DNA from: an uncultured Bacteroidota bacterium
GTDB taxonomy: Bacteria; Bacteroidota; Bacteroidia; Chitinophagales; Chitinophagaceae
Length of the DNA: 7,154 nucleotides
Assembly (NCBI GenBank): GCA_903905685.1
Contig: CAIVHI010000003.1
Span: forward strand, 1 to 7,154
Direction of reading: 5' to 3'
Shown piece by piece: positions 1-6,723 of the stretch. The translations under genes were made by a program, and so were the position numbers. Every line of letters starts with the position of its first letter. Positions within the stretch are counted from its first letter, which is position 1. The notes beneath the pieces were generated by a model that saw only the letters and a program-made list of their open reading frames with translations, was not told where the DNA came from and ran no database searches.

Positions 1-953
1 CCCCAAATGTCGTAGGCAAACTTTTTGATGCCTACGATGCCCGCAACCACGTTGCCGCTGTGAATGCCAATCCTGATATCGAACGTTTTATCACCCACCA
101 ATTTCTTCCGCTGCGTCATGAAACGGATGATTTCCAACGCCGCCGATACGCAAGCTTTGGCATGGTCGGCATGAGGCACGGGCACGCCCGCGGCCGCCAG
201 GTAAGAGTCGCCATTGGTTTTTATTTTCTCAATATTGTGTGCCCCCATTATGGTATCGAATGCTTGGAAGCACGTGTCCAATTCGCTCACCAATTCCTGC
301 GGAGACAATCGCTCCCCCGCCTTGGTGAATGCAACGAAATCGGTAAAGATTACCGTCACGTCGGTAAAGAACCTTGCACCTGCCCGGCCCGTTTCCTTCA
401 ATTCGTCTGCCACCTCTGCCGGTAAGATGTTCAGCAAAAGGTCGTCAGACCGCTGTTTTTCATCGCTGAGCAGACGGTTGAGCTTGTTGGAATAATTGAT
501 GTTGTCTTCCAAAAGCATGTTTAACCTCGAAAGCTCGGTATTGTTTTTCACCACCGTCTTCATGGCATAGGAAAACATCAGGAAATTCCGAATTTTCAGC
601 ATCAGCAGGATGACATCGAATGGCTTAGGGATGAAATCGACCCCACCCGCTTGTAGACCCGAAATCAAAAAGTCTTTTTTCTCATTGCCATCGGCAATGA
701 AAATGACGGGTATGTCCTTGGTCTCGGGCTTATCCTTAATCAATCCTGCAAATTCGAAAGCATTCATCTCCTTGTAATTGACATCAATCATCACCACGCC
801 ATAGTCTTCCTGCTCCAGCAAGTGGAGCACCTTGGCTACACCCGAAACCGCCTCCACAATGAAGTCGAAGTTGGCCAGAAATTTTACAAGTGATGCCAAC
901 GACTCCGGTTTGTTGTCTACAACCAGAATCTTAAGGGCCATGAAATTTTCCAT
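1..953 (-). CDS. Receiver-domain class III adenylate cyclase (3' end beyond the window)
   Basis: Predicted soluble signalling enzyme making cAMP from ATP. I translated it from the minus strand; 317 residues are visible and the gene continues past base 1. Residues 6-120 form a response-regulator receiver: VVDN (Asp13), phospho-acceptor-position Asp57 in VVMIDV, and Lys110 in FIPKPF. Residues ~121-180 are a helical, probably coiled-coil linker. From ~190 there is a class III cyclase domain: metal ligands Asp205 (VIFTDF) and Asp249 (KTNGD), substrate-specifying Lys245 and Asp315 (AYDIW). The Lys/Asp pair is the ATP-type combination; guanylate cyclases usually have Glu/Cys. The receiver is degenerate: the second acidic residue is Asn14 and the conserved Thr/Ser is Ala87. 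The ATG at 953 is the furthest start, since the frame closes with TAG at 1023-1025; ATG 941 (Met5) is an alternative. A partner kinase is not in view. The family is sure; phospho-control is uncertain. Confidence 0.93.
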   Translation of the reverse strand, partial: MENFMALKILVVDNKPESLASLVKFLANFDFIVEAVSGVAKVLHLLEQEDYGVVMIDVNYKEMNAFEFAGLIKDKPETKDIPVIFIADGNEKKDFLISGLQAGGVDFIPKPFDVILLMLKIRNFLMFSYAMKTVVKNNTELSRLNMLLEDNINYSNKLNRLLSDEKQRSDDLLLNILPAEVADELKETGRAGARFFTDVTVIFTDFVAFTKAGERLSPQELVSELDTCFQAFDTIMGAHNIEKIKTNGDSYLAAAGVPVPHADHAKACVSAALEIIRFMTQRKKLVGDKTFDIRIGIHSGNVVAGIVGIKKFAYDIW

Positions 954-965
954 CGTTATCCACCA

Positions 966-1003
966 TCCGTAAAAACGGAAGTAATCCGCAATATAAGCAA
1001 TAT
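966..1003. promoter_or_regulatory. Small hairpin and 7-bp direct repeat in the cyclase leader
   Basis: Just upstream of the cyclase start lie a perfect 5-bp inverted repeat with a 4-nt loop (TCCGT at 966-970, ACGGA at 975-979) and a direct repeat of GCAATAT (988-994 and 997-1003, 9-bp period). I found no convincing TAnnTTTG promoter box for the leftward gene here. These could be leader structure or protein-binding half-sites, but both are short enough to arise by chance. Confidence 0.2.
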
Positions 1004-1072
1004 TCGGTAAACAACTAAGAGTCTATACAATACAGTTGGCATGCACTTTCAATCGGTGAATAATACTTTAAA

Positions 1073-1106
1073 TTGCCGGAAATACCCGGCAAAATTGGCC
1101 GGGCAA
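1073..1106. promoter_or_regulatory. Paired TTGCCGG-type dyads, candidate operator
   Basis: A perfect inverted repeat, TTGCCGG (1073-1079) and CCGGCAA (1086-1092) with a 6-nt spacer, is followed by a near-palindrome, TTGGCCGGGCAA (1095-1106), which has one mismatched pair. The dyad centres are 18 bp apart. Both lie directly upstream of the putative -33 box of the rightward gene, in the divergent gap with the cyclase gene. Related half-sites repeated beside a promoter suggest a dimeric regulator. It is not a terminator for a known transcript, because no gene is read into it from either side. No regulator can be named. Confidence 0.35.
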
Positions 1107-1107
1107 C

Positions 1108-1141
1108 TTTGCGGTTCGATTGAAAAAATGGACTAATTTTA
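1108..1141 (+). promoter_or_regulatory. Candidate Bacteroidota-type promoter for the YdeI-like gene
   Basis: TTTG at 1108-1111 and TAATTTTA at 1134-1141 match the Bacteroidota primary sigma pattern (-33 TTTG, -7 TAnnTTTG) except for the last base of the -7 box. The 22-bp spacing is at the long end of the accepted range. Transcription would begin near 1148 and give a leader of about 13 nt before the ATG at 1161, with no Shine-Dalgarno sequence. This was found by eye only. Confidence 0.4.
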
Positions 1142-1160
1142 ATGCACCAAACGTTGAAAC

Positions 1161-1787
1161 ATGGGAACTTACAGCACCAAAACCGATGCTTATATGGCTC
1201 AGGCCGCCGAGTTTGCCAAACCTATTTTGGAGCGTATCAGGCTCCTGGTACACACGGCGTGTCCCGATATTGAAGAGGCATGGAAATGGAGTTTCCCGGT
1301 CTTCCTCTACAAGGGCGACATTGTTTGCAATATGGCCGCCTTCAAACAGCATTGCAGTTTCGGATTTTGGAAGGCGGGATTGATGAGTGATCCCGAAAAC
1401 ATCATGTCGGGCATTTCGGAAAAAAACGGCATGGGCGATTTGGGGAAAATCACGCAACTCGAACAATTGCCGGCAGACGACATCCTGATTGCCTATATTA
1501 AGGAGGCCGTGCAACTCAGCGAAAACAAAGTAAAACGTGCACCCAAGCCCAAACCTACGGAGGAAGAGAAAAAGAAATTGGAAATACCTAAAGACCTTAT
1601 TCAGGCACTAACCATCAACGAATTGGCAATCAAACATTTCGAATCATTTCCCTACTCCCACAAAAAAGAATACTGCATGTGGATTGGGGAGGCCAAAACC
1701 GAAGCCACCCGCACCAAGAGGATTGCACAAGCCGTGGAATGGATAACGGAGGGCAAAGACCGAAATTGGAAATATAAAAACTGCTGA
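1161..1787 (+). CDS. DUF1801 + YdeI/OmpD-associated family protein
   Basis: A 208-residue soluble protein of unproven function. Residues ~5-118 match DUF1801: an N-terminal YMAQAAEFAKPILERIR helix, then ACPDIEEAWKWSFPVF, and the conserved core MAAFKQHCSFGFWKA (58-72). Residues ~120-142 are a Lys/Pro/Glu-rich flexible linker. Residues ~143-205 match the YdeI/OmpD-associated domain: IPKDLIQAL, FPYSHKKEY, WIGEAKTEATRTKRIAQA and the family's typical C-terminal GKDRNWKY. Length fits the usual ~190-210 residues. Family members are sometimes annotated as bacteriocin-protection or stress-related, but the biochemistry is unknown and I infer nothing further. It is a single-gene unit, divergent from the cyclase and convergent with yigZ. 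The ATG at 1161 fits the family start, and upstream is A-rich without a Shine-Dalgarno sequence. Confidence 0.9.
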   Translation: MGTYSTKTDAYMAQAAEFAKPILERIRLLVHTACPDIEEAWKWSFPVFLYKGDIVCNMAAFKQHCSFGFWKAGLMSDPENIMSGISEKNGMGDLGKITQLEQLPADDILIAYIKEAVQLSENKVKRAPKPKPTEEEKKKLEIPKDLIQALTINELAIKHFESFPYSHKKEYCMWIGEAKTEATRTKRIAQAVEWITEGKDRNWKYKNC

Positions 1788-1789
1788 CC

Positions 1790-2398
1790 CTAAGGCGACT
1801 TTGCAGCGACCTTCACGCTTTGAATGTCCTCCAGCTTCGCCACTACGGTTTCGCAAATGCCGAATGGAATGCCCACCGTGGCCCGGCAAAAAAGCTGGAA
1901 GTCTTTTTCGAGAATAGTTGCGCCTGCGTGCTTCAACAGTTGAAGCACGTCGCCAATCACGGGGTAGTCGAATTCGATATCGAACACGAGTTCCAGCTCG
2001 CGCTCTACAAAGGCTGTATCGGCCAGTGCGGCGGCCACAGCTTGTTTATAGGCATTAATGAGGCCGGGCACTCCAAGGAGGGTGCCGCCAAAATACCGCA
2101 CCACCACCACCAACACATTGGTGAGCCCGTGGCTGTCAATTTGGCCCAACATGGGTTTGCCGGCACTGCCCGAGGGTTCGCCATCATCGTTGGCACGAAA
2201 TTGCAGGCCATCGAGCCCCAACCGGTAGGCAAAGCAGTGGTGCACTGCTTTGGGATGAAGTTTTTTCAAATCTGCCATGTGGCCCTTTACCTGCCCAAGA
2301 TTGTTGATAGGGTAAGCAAAACCCAGAAACTTGCTACCCCTGTCTTTAAATTCGCCCACTCCCGGTGCCGCGATGGTGGTATAAACGCCGTCCTTCAT
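1790..2398 (-). CDS. yigZ: YigZ/IMPACT family protein (UPF0029 + DUF1949)
   Basis: A 202-residue cytosolic protein of the YigZ/IMPACT family, which has a ribosomal-protein-S5-like fold. The eukaryotic relative IMPACT modulates the GCN2 translation-stress pathway; the bacterial role is not established. The N-terminal UPF0029 domain (~15-125) shows EFKDRGSKFLGFAYP, HHCFAYRLG (His53, His54), the signature NDDGEPSGSAGKPML (70-84), and LTNVLVVVVRYFGGTLLGVPGL (92-113). The C-terminal DUF1949 domain (~138-196) includes DYPVIGDVLQLLKHAGATI. Length is normal and both domains are intact. It is the last gene of the leftward array, 36 bp after the transporter gene. Its stop is 2 bp from the stop of the converging gene, so there is no room for a separate terminator. 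The ATG at 2398 gives the usual family N-terminus. Confidence 0.94.
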   Translation of the reverse strand: MKDGVYTTIAAPGVGEFKDRGSKFLGFAYPINNLGQVKGHMADLKKLHPKAVHHCFAYRLGLDGLQFRANDDGEPSGSAGKPMLGQIDSHGLTNVLVVVVRYFGGTLLGVPGLINAYKQAVAAALADTAFVERELELVFDIEFDYPVIGDVLQLLKHAGATILEKDFQLFCRATVGIPFGICETVVAKLEDIQSVKVAAKSP

Positions 2399-2434
2399 AC
2401 ATTTGAAAATATTACAACACTAATGGGCGCTCCA

Positions 2435-3307
2435 TCAGAGTTTGTCGCCACAGCCGATAGCGATTACGGCCAGTACCGACACAAGTATACCGATAATGCG
2501 TTTGTAATCGGCCATTTCTTTAAACAGCAGTCCGCCAACGACGGCCGAAAGCGTCAAAATCCCTATGTTGAGGACGGGAATGGATGCAGACGGCTGCAAG
2601 AAGGGGCTATGCATCATTTTGATGTAGCAATAGATGGAGAAAAAGTTGGGGAGCCCCAATGCCACACCTGCAGCCCAATTTTTGGCCTGTAGTCGGGCCG
2701 TACCATTGGCCACTCGGTACATTAGGATGATGGCACCGATGGCGGCGGCAAACCCGAATGAAAACGTAGTGAATGCCGGATGGGTTGCCACATCGGGGTA
2801 GTGCGATTGCACATGGTTCAGCATGGCATCCAATAGTCCGCCGCCCAAAAAAAGTGTGACAAGCATCGAGATACCCTTCTTGTCGAGCTTATCTCCACCC
2901 ACCCCCACGCCCGACACCAACATTACAGCCGGCACCGACAACAACATGCCCATGCCTTTCAGCACACCAATGTGGTCGCCATTAAGCGCAACCGCAAACG
3001 TTACCGGAATTACAATAGACAACTTATTGGCAACCACTGTTTTAGAAATACCCAAAATACCCGTGCAGGCCGCTATGACGCTGAACACCGCAAAAAAGCC
3101 GACACCTGTCAATGCAGCCCAAGGAAGCCACGGGGCGGCATGGCCCCCAAAATTCGTGGCAGGTCCCGATATCAAAAAACCCGTAATGAGGCATACCACA
3201 TAGTTGGCAACCACCACCTGAAGGCGGTCCACGCCCCAAGAAGGGGCGAGCCGGAAGAAAATGGAGATAACGATATTGAGCAGTATGGTGACAATCAGGA
3301 ATTCCAT
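2435..3307 (-). CDS. EamA/DMT-family membrane transporter
   Basis: A 290-residue inner-membrane protein of the drug/metabolite transporter superfamily, with about ten hydrophobic segments and two EamA halves. The first half has helices near 1-20, 31-47, 61-82 and 90-108 (NKLSIVIPVTFAVAL) and 116-134; a charged loop, GGDKLDKKG (137-145), separates the halves. The second half has helices near 146-163, 178-198, 211-230 and 242-262 (SIPVLNIGILTLSAVVGGLLFKE) and 268-286. The KLS..IPV and C-terminal FKE motifs are typical of Bacteroidota EamA/RhaT-type proteins. The substrate is not readable from sequence. It sits 15 bp after ribD, so flavins or precursors are possible, since the riboflavin carrier RibN is also a DMT protein; I cannot show specific similarity to RibN. 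The ATG at 3307 begins directly at the first helix. Confidence 0.9.
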   Translation of the reverse strand: MEFLIVTILLNIVISIFFRLAPSWGVDRLQVVVANYVVCLITGFLISGPATNFGGHAAPWLPWAALTGVGFFAVFSVIAACTGILGISKTVVANKLSIVIPVTFAVALNGDHIGVLKGMGMLLSVPAVMLVSGVGVGGDKLDKKGISMLVTLFLGGGLLDAMLNHVQSHYPDVATHPAFTTFSFGFAAAIGAIILMYRVANGTARLQAKNWAAGVALGLPNFFSIYCYIKMMHSPFLQPSASIPVLNIGILTLSAVVGGLLFKEMADYKRIIGILVSVLAVIAIGCGDKL

Positions 3308-3322
3308 ATTAATTGTAGAGGG

Positions 3323-4402
3323 CTATAGTTCGGCAACAACATAATCCGGCAGGCGGTACTCATTTTGGGTATTGACAAACACTTCCAATAAGTCGCCGTC
3401 AAGTTGTGAAGCCCATAACAAAGTTGACGATGGTAGGATGGGGGCGGAGATACCGGTAGGGAAGTCGGCCGTACCCGTAAGGACCCTTGCCTCGTCCCAC
3501 ATGCCCGCCACAATGAATTGGTTCAACGTCTGCGCTCCCCCTTCCACTATTAGCGAAACTATTTGGGAGTCGTATAGCCTGTCCATCAAGCAGGTCAAAA
3601 ACGACGCATCGAAATCCATTTTTACAAGCTCGACATTCCGGCTTGTAGCGTTTTGCATGTCGTTCACAATCCAAGTTGGCGCATGGTTGGAGCATACTTC
3701 GTGGTGGGAGGGGACCTTCAATTTTCGGTCTAGAACCACTCGCAACGGTTGCCTGCCATGCCAAAGTCGAGCGGTCAACATGGGGTTGTCGGTAAGTGCC
3801 GTATGGGTACCCACCAAAATAGCGGCTTCCTCAGTGCGCCATTTGTGCACTACCTGCATAGATGCAGCATTGGTGATTTGGAATCGCGACCCATCCAACG
3901 GTGCGAACCAGCCATTGCGGGTCTTGGCCCACTTCAACACAACATAGGGGCGGCGCAACTGATGGTAACAAAAAAATCGCCGATTGAGCCACCGGCCCTC
4001 ATTGGCGAGCATGCCGATTTCAACGGCTACCCCACCCTCTTTTAGGATGGCTACCCCCCTGCCACTCACCTTGGCAAAAGGGTCGGAGTTGGCAATAACC
4101 ACCTTTTTCACCCGTTCTTGAACCAACCGCATTGCGCAGGGAGGCGTATTGCCGTAATGAGCGCAAGGCTCCAAATTGACATACATCGTGCTTTCGGGTA
4201 TAAAGCCCCTATCTGCCTCAACTACCGAATCCAGGCAATTCACCTCGGCATGGGCTGCACCATATCGTTGGTGCCAGCCTTCGCCAATTATCCGCCCCTC
4301 ATACACCAGCACGGCACCTACCATCGGGTTGGGCGTAGTTTGCCCCTTGGCCCGTTGGGCAAGTTCGAGGCACCGCCTCATGAAAATTGAACCATTGTCC
4401 AT
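3323..4402 (-). CDS. ribD: RibD: pyrimidine deaminase / reductase of riboflavin synthesis
   Basis: A bifunctional 359-residue cytosolic enzyme that deaminates diaminohydroxyphosphoribosylaminopyrimidine and then reduces the ribosyl group with NADPH, the second and third steps of riboflavin synthesis. The N-terminal deaminase (1-~145) is intact: TTPNPMVGAVLV, zinc ligands His51 (HAE, with catalytic Glu53), Cys80 (EPCAHYG) and Cys89 (TPPC). The reductase (~150-359) shows RPYVVLKWAKT with Lys157, VGTHTALTDNPMLTARL with Asp205, QPLRVVLDR, and VEGG with Glu287. One oddity is that the common Asp of the 'DG' turn is Asn163 (TRNGWFA). Length is normal. It is 46 bp after the SulP gene and 15 bp before the DMT gene. 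No other riboflavin gene is visible, and the 46-bp gap is too short for an FMN riboswitch. The ATG at 4402 places MRRCLELA at the expected offset. Confidence 0.97.
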   Translation of the reverse strand: MDNGSIFMRRCLELAQRAKGQTTPNPMVGAVLVYEGRIIGEGWHQRYGAAHAEVNCLDSVVEADRGFIPESTMYVNLEPCAHYGNTPPCAMRLVQERVKKVVIANSDPFAKVSGRGVAILKEGGVAVEIGMLANEGRWLNRRFFCYHQLRRPYVVLKWAKTRNGWFAPLDGSRFQITNAASMQVVHKWRTEEAAILVGTHTALTDNPMLTARLWHGRQPLRVVLDRKLKVPSHHEVCSNHAPTWIVNDMQNATSRNVELVKMDFDASFLTCLMDRLYDSQIVSLIVEGGAQTLNQFIVAGMWDEARVLTGTADFPTGISAPILPSSTLLWASQLDGDLLEVFVNTQNEYRLPDYVVAEL

Positions 4403-4448
4403 ATTGAAATTGCCTCAGCCAAAAATACGGCTACCGGCGCAACCGGCA

Positions 4449-6659
4449 TCAACTTTCCTGAAACACTTTGAGTTCCCGGTTACTTTGACGCAAACGGTTG
4501 GCAATGAGCAATGCCAGCCGCTCGAAAACCAGCCCCGAGACATGTGGATGTCTAACGGTTACTTGGTTGAATTTGTCGCGAGACAGGGCATATAGCACCG
4601 TATCATCTACCGAGATGGCATCAGCCGACCGCGTTATTTTGTCGATGAAGGCCATTTCCCCAAAAACGCCACCCATGCCGATAGTGAGTAGGTGAAATTG
4701 CTTGCCGTCATTGAGCGAGAGTACGATTTTCACATTGCCCTTGCGCACGAAATAGATTTCATCACTGGCATCCCCCCCCTTGAAAATCTGTTCGTTGGCT
4801 CGGTAGGCCTTCGTTACGGTGCATTCATGTAAAGTGGAAACGGCCTCCTCGTTGAACCCTTCAAACAGCTCCAGTTCTTGGAGGTCCAAAACCTTGTCGT
4901 TGCTATAGATGCTGCTACCTTCGGCCAAAAGTATTTCGTCTTCAATCCATAGCAATGCAGCATCCAAGTCATCAAAATACTTGAGGAACGAACTTTCTGT
5001 GAGGCCCAGATTTTGAAGGTACTCTCGAACGTTTTGACCTGTAGGCAACGTAAGTGGTACAGACGTGAATACCAAAATCCCGTCCTTTTCCTTTATTCGT
5101 GCCACAATTTTCTTCAACATGTTAGCGGCTGTGTAATCCACGCTTTGAATGCGGCGCATGTCGAGGATGATATATTTTTTCTCGGCGTAGTAGGGTTCCA
5201 ACTTCGAGAACAGCTGGTCGGTAGTACCGAAAAAAAGTTGGCCTTGAAGCTCGATGATTACCGTTTTCTCGCCGCGCTCTTCCAGCACCTTGCGCTCTTG
5301 CGCCACCCGTATCTTTTTTGAGAAAACCTGATTGCCGAATACCTTGCGACGGATGACCGAAACGCCCATTTGCTCCCGCAAAAACAGGAATATGGCCATA
5401 GCGATGCCCACGCCCGCGGCTTTTATGAGATCGAGGTTGGCAGCGGCTACGACTACGGCCATAATGACCGAAAAATCGAGTATCGTGGAGCGGTTCTTCA
5501 ACATCGAAATGATTTTGAAATCTATCATCCGGATACCCACAACGATGAGGATGCCCGCAAGGGCAGGCACGGGAATCCATGAAATGTATCGACCCACTCC
5601 AAGAACGGTAATCAGCATGATCAACCCGAAAAAGAAGGTAGAGGTTCTGGTTTTGGCACCGTTGTTGATATTTTCCATGGTGGCCGTCATGATGCCCGAC
5701 CCCGGAATGCCGCCCGTCAACCCAGCAACTATGTTTCCAAAGCCTTGAATCATCAGTTCCCTACGAGGGTCGTGATTGGAAAAAGTGAGTCCGTCGAGGA
5801 CCACGCAGGTGTTCAAGGTAGTAATGGACAGCAGCAATGCCAAAGTAACGCCGGGAACAATCAATCCGATCATGCTGTCTACATCTACCAATGGCATGAG
5901 TACATACCTGCTGTGTAGGGTCCTGACGATTTCACCTGGCGAAGGCGCGATTTCCCCAATGACGAGCGGATTGTTCTTAAGGTCGAATAAGGCAGGATTG
6001 AAAGCAGCGAGCAAGAGGTATACCAAAATGCCGAAACCCAAAGCGATGACCACCGCGGGGACCTTTTTCGTGATTTTCCGGGAGAAAAACATGGCCGATA
6101 TTGTAGCACCACCAATGATTAACGAATAGGGATTCCAAGCGGCTGGATACCAGCAACCCTTCAATAACGTGACCCCCTTAGACAACCCGAGTAGCTTGGG
6201 CAACTGGCCCAGAAGCAACAATACCGCCACCCCATTGAGATAGCCCGTGATGACCGGGTAAGGAATGTATTTGATGAACTTGCCGCCTCCAAAATTGCCG
6301 AATCCCAACTGTATCAAGCCCGAGACAATGGTAAGCAACGTGATATAGACGGGAATTACCTGTATTGGCACGTGCCCGCCTTTCATGAGCTCGGCCACAA
6401 AAACGGAAATTACCGCCGCCGCAGCCGCGCTTGGCACAGAAATGAGCCCCTTCGTGCCCCGAAAAATGGGCACCACCAAGCTGAACGCCACCGTACCGAT
6501 GATGGACCCCAGTGCCGCCATACCGGAATACTGGCTGCCCAGAGGCGCATAGCTCATCAGTCCATAAGCGATTGCCGAGGGCAGACCCACCAGCATAGCC
6601 GCAGTTCCACCCCTGATATCTCCAACCAAATATTTTCCGGTAGTGCTATTGCCACTCAT
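4449..6659 (-). CDS. SulP/SLC26 anion transporter with STAS and cyclic-nucleotide-binding domains
   Basis: A 736-residue inner-membrane protein. Residues ~10-428 are the SulP/SLC26 core: GDIRGGTAAMLVGLPSAIAYGLM near the N-terminus, SVPSAAAAAV where the family's 'GPTAA' half-helix lies, YPVITGYLNGVAVLLL, and GIPGSGIMTATMENINNGAKT (~317-336). Residues ~465-575 are a STAS domain (TVIIELQGQLFFG; SVDYTAANML, with Thr510 at the switch position). Residues ~590-725 are a Crp-like cyclic-nucleotide-binding domain with FGEMA (Glu668) and TRSA (Arg677, Ser678), the pocket residues that hold the cyclic phosphate and ribose, so it appears able to bind cAMP or cGMP. There is no DNA-binding domain after it. 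SulP proteins carry sulfate, bicarbonate or other anions; which one cannot be told here. It is first in the four-gene leftward array. The ATG at 6659 has an A/T-rich leader. Confidence 0.95.
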   Translation of the reverse strand: MSGNSTTGKYLVGDIRGGTAAMLVGLPSAIAYGLMSYAPLGSQYSGMAALGSIIGTVAFSLVVPIFRGTKGLISVPSAAAAAVISVFVAELMKGGHVPIQVIPVYITLLTIVSGLIQLGFGNFGGGKFIKYIPYPVITGYLNGVAVLLLLGQLPKLLGLSKGVTLLKGCWYPAAWNPYSLIIGGATISAMFFSRKITKKVPAVVIALGFGILVYLLLAAFNPALFDLKNNPLVIGEIAPSPGEIVRTLHSRYVLMPLVDVDSMIGLIVPGVTLALLLSITTLNTCVVLDGLTFSNHDPRRELMIQGFGNIVAGLTGGIPGSGIMTATMENINNGAKTRTSTFFFGLIMLITVLGVGRYISWIPVPALAGILIVVGIRMIDFKIISMLKNRSTILDFSVIMAVVVAAANLDLIKAAGVGIAMAIFLFLREQMGVSVIRRKVFGNQVFSKKIRVAQERKVLEERGEKTVIIELQGQLFFGTTDQLFSKLEPYYAEKKYIILDMRRIQSVDYTAANMLKKIVARIKEKDGILVFTSVPLTLPTGQNVREYLQNLGLTESSFLKYFDDLDAALLWIEDEILLAEGSSIYSNDKVLDLQELELFEGFNEEAVSTLHECTVTKAYRANEQIFKGGDASDEIYFVRKGNVKIVLSLNDGKQFHLLTIGMGGVFGEMAFIDKITRSADAISVDDTVLYALSRDKFNQVTVRHPHVSGLVFERLALLIANRLRQSNRELKVFQES

Positions 6660-6714
6660 TATTTACAAAGTAATGCCTCAGGCGAAATAACGGTAAAATT
6701 AAGATTCCTTACCA

Positions 6715-6722
6715 CAAATTTA
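6715..6722 (-). promoter_or_regulatory. Candidate -7 box (TAAATTTG) of the SulP-ribD array
   Basis: Read on the minus strand, these bases are TAAATTTG, a perfect match to the Bacteroidota -7 consensus TAnnTTTG. Transcription would begin near 6708 and leave a leader of about 48 nt before the SulP start. No good TTTG lies at the -33 distance; the space is taken by the palindrome at 6724-6747, which could mean an activator-dependent promoter. This is a visual match only. Confidence 0.35.
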
Positions 6723-6723
6723 C

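Noticed and set aside
60..425. Plus-strand open frame near the left edge
   Set aside because: Antisense to the cyclase catalytic domain, whose motifs are clear on the minus strand.
1068..1514. Minus-strand open frame overlapping the YdeI-like gene
   Set aside because: Shadow of a well-supported plus-strand gene; no family resemblance.
1781..1806. CTGC...GCAG hairpin as a bidirectional terminator between the convergent genes
   Set aside because: A 4-bp stem with an 18-nt loop is too weak to call.
2098..2115. CCA/CAC triplet repeat
   Set aside because: It encodes the conserved Val-rich strand VLVVVVRYFGG of YigZ and needs no separate explanation.
1820..2692. Long 290-residue open frame on the plus strand
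   Set aside because: It runs antisense across yigZ and the transporter gene, has low-complexity His/Gly-rich sequence and no recognisable family; the minus-strand genes explain the DNA.
4433..4447. ACCGGC direct repeat and weak CCGG pairing as a terminator after the SulP gene
   Set aside because: The stem is only about 4 bp with no following U-run; it is compatible with chance and with read-through into ribD.
4403..4448. FMN riboswitch upstream of ribD
   Set aside because: The gap is 46 bp, far shorter than an FMN aptamer, and shows none of its conserved helices.
5122..5580. Arg/Gly/His-rich minus-strand frame inside the SulP gene
   Set aside because: Frame-shifted reading of the SulP coding sequence; its composition is an artefact.
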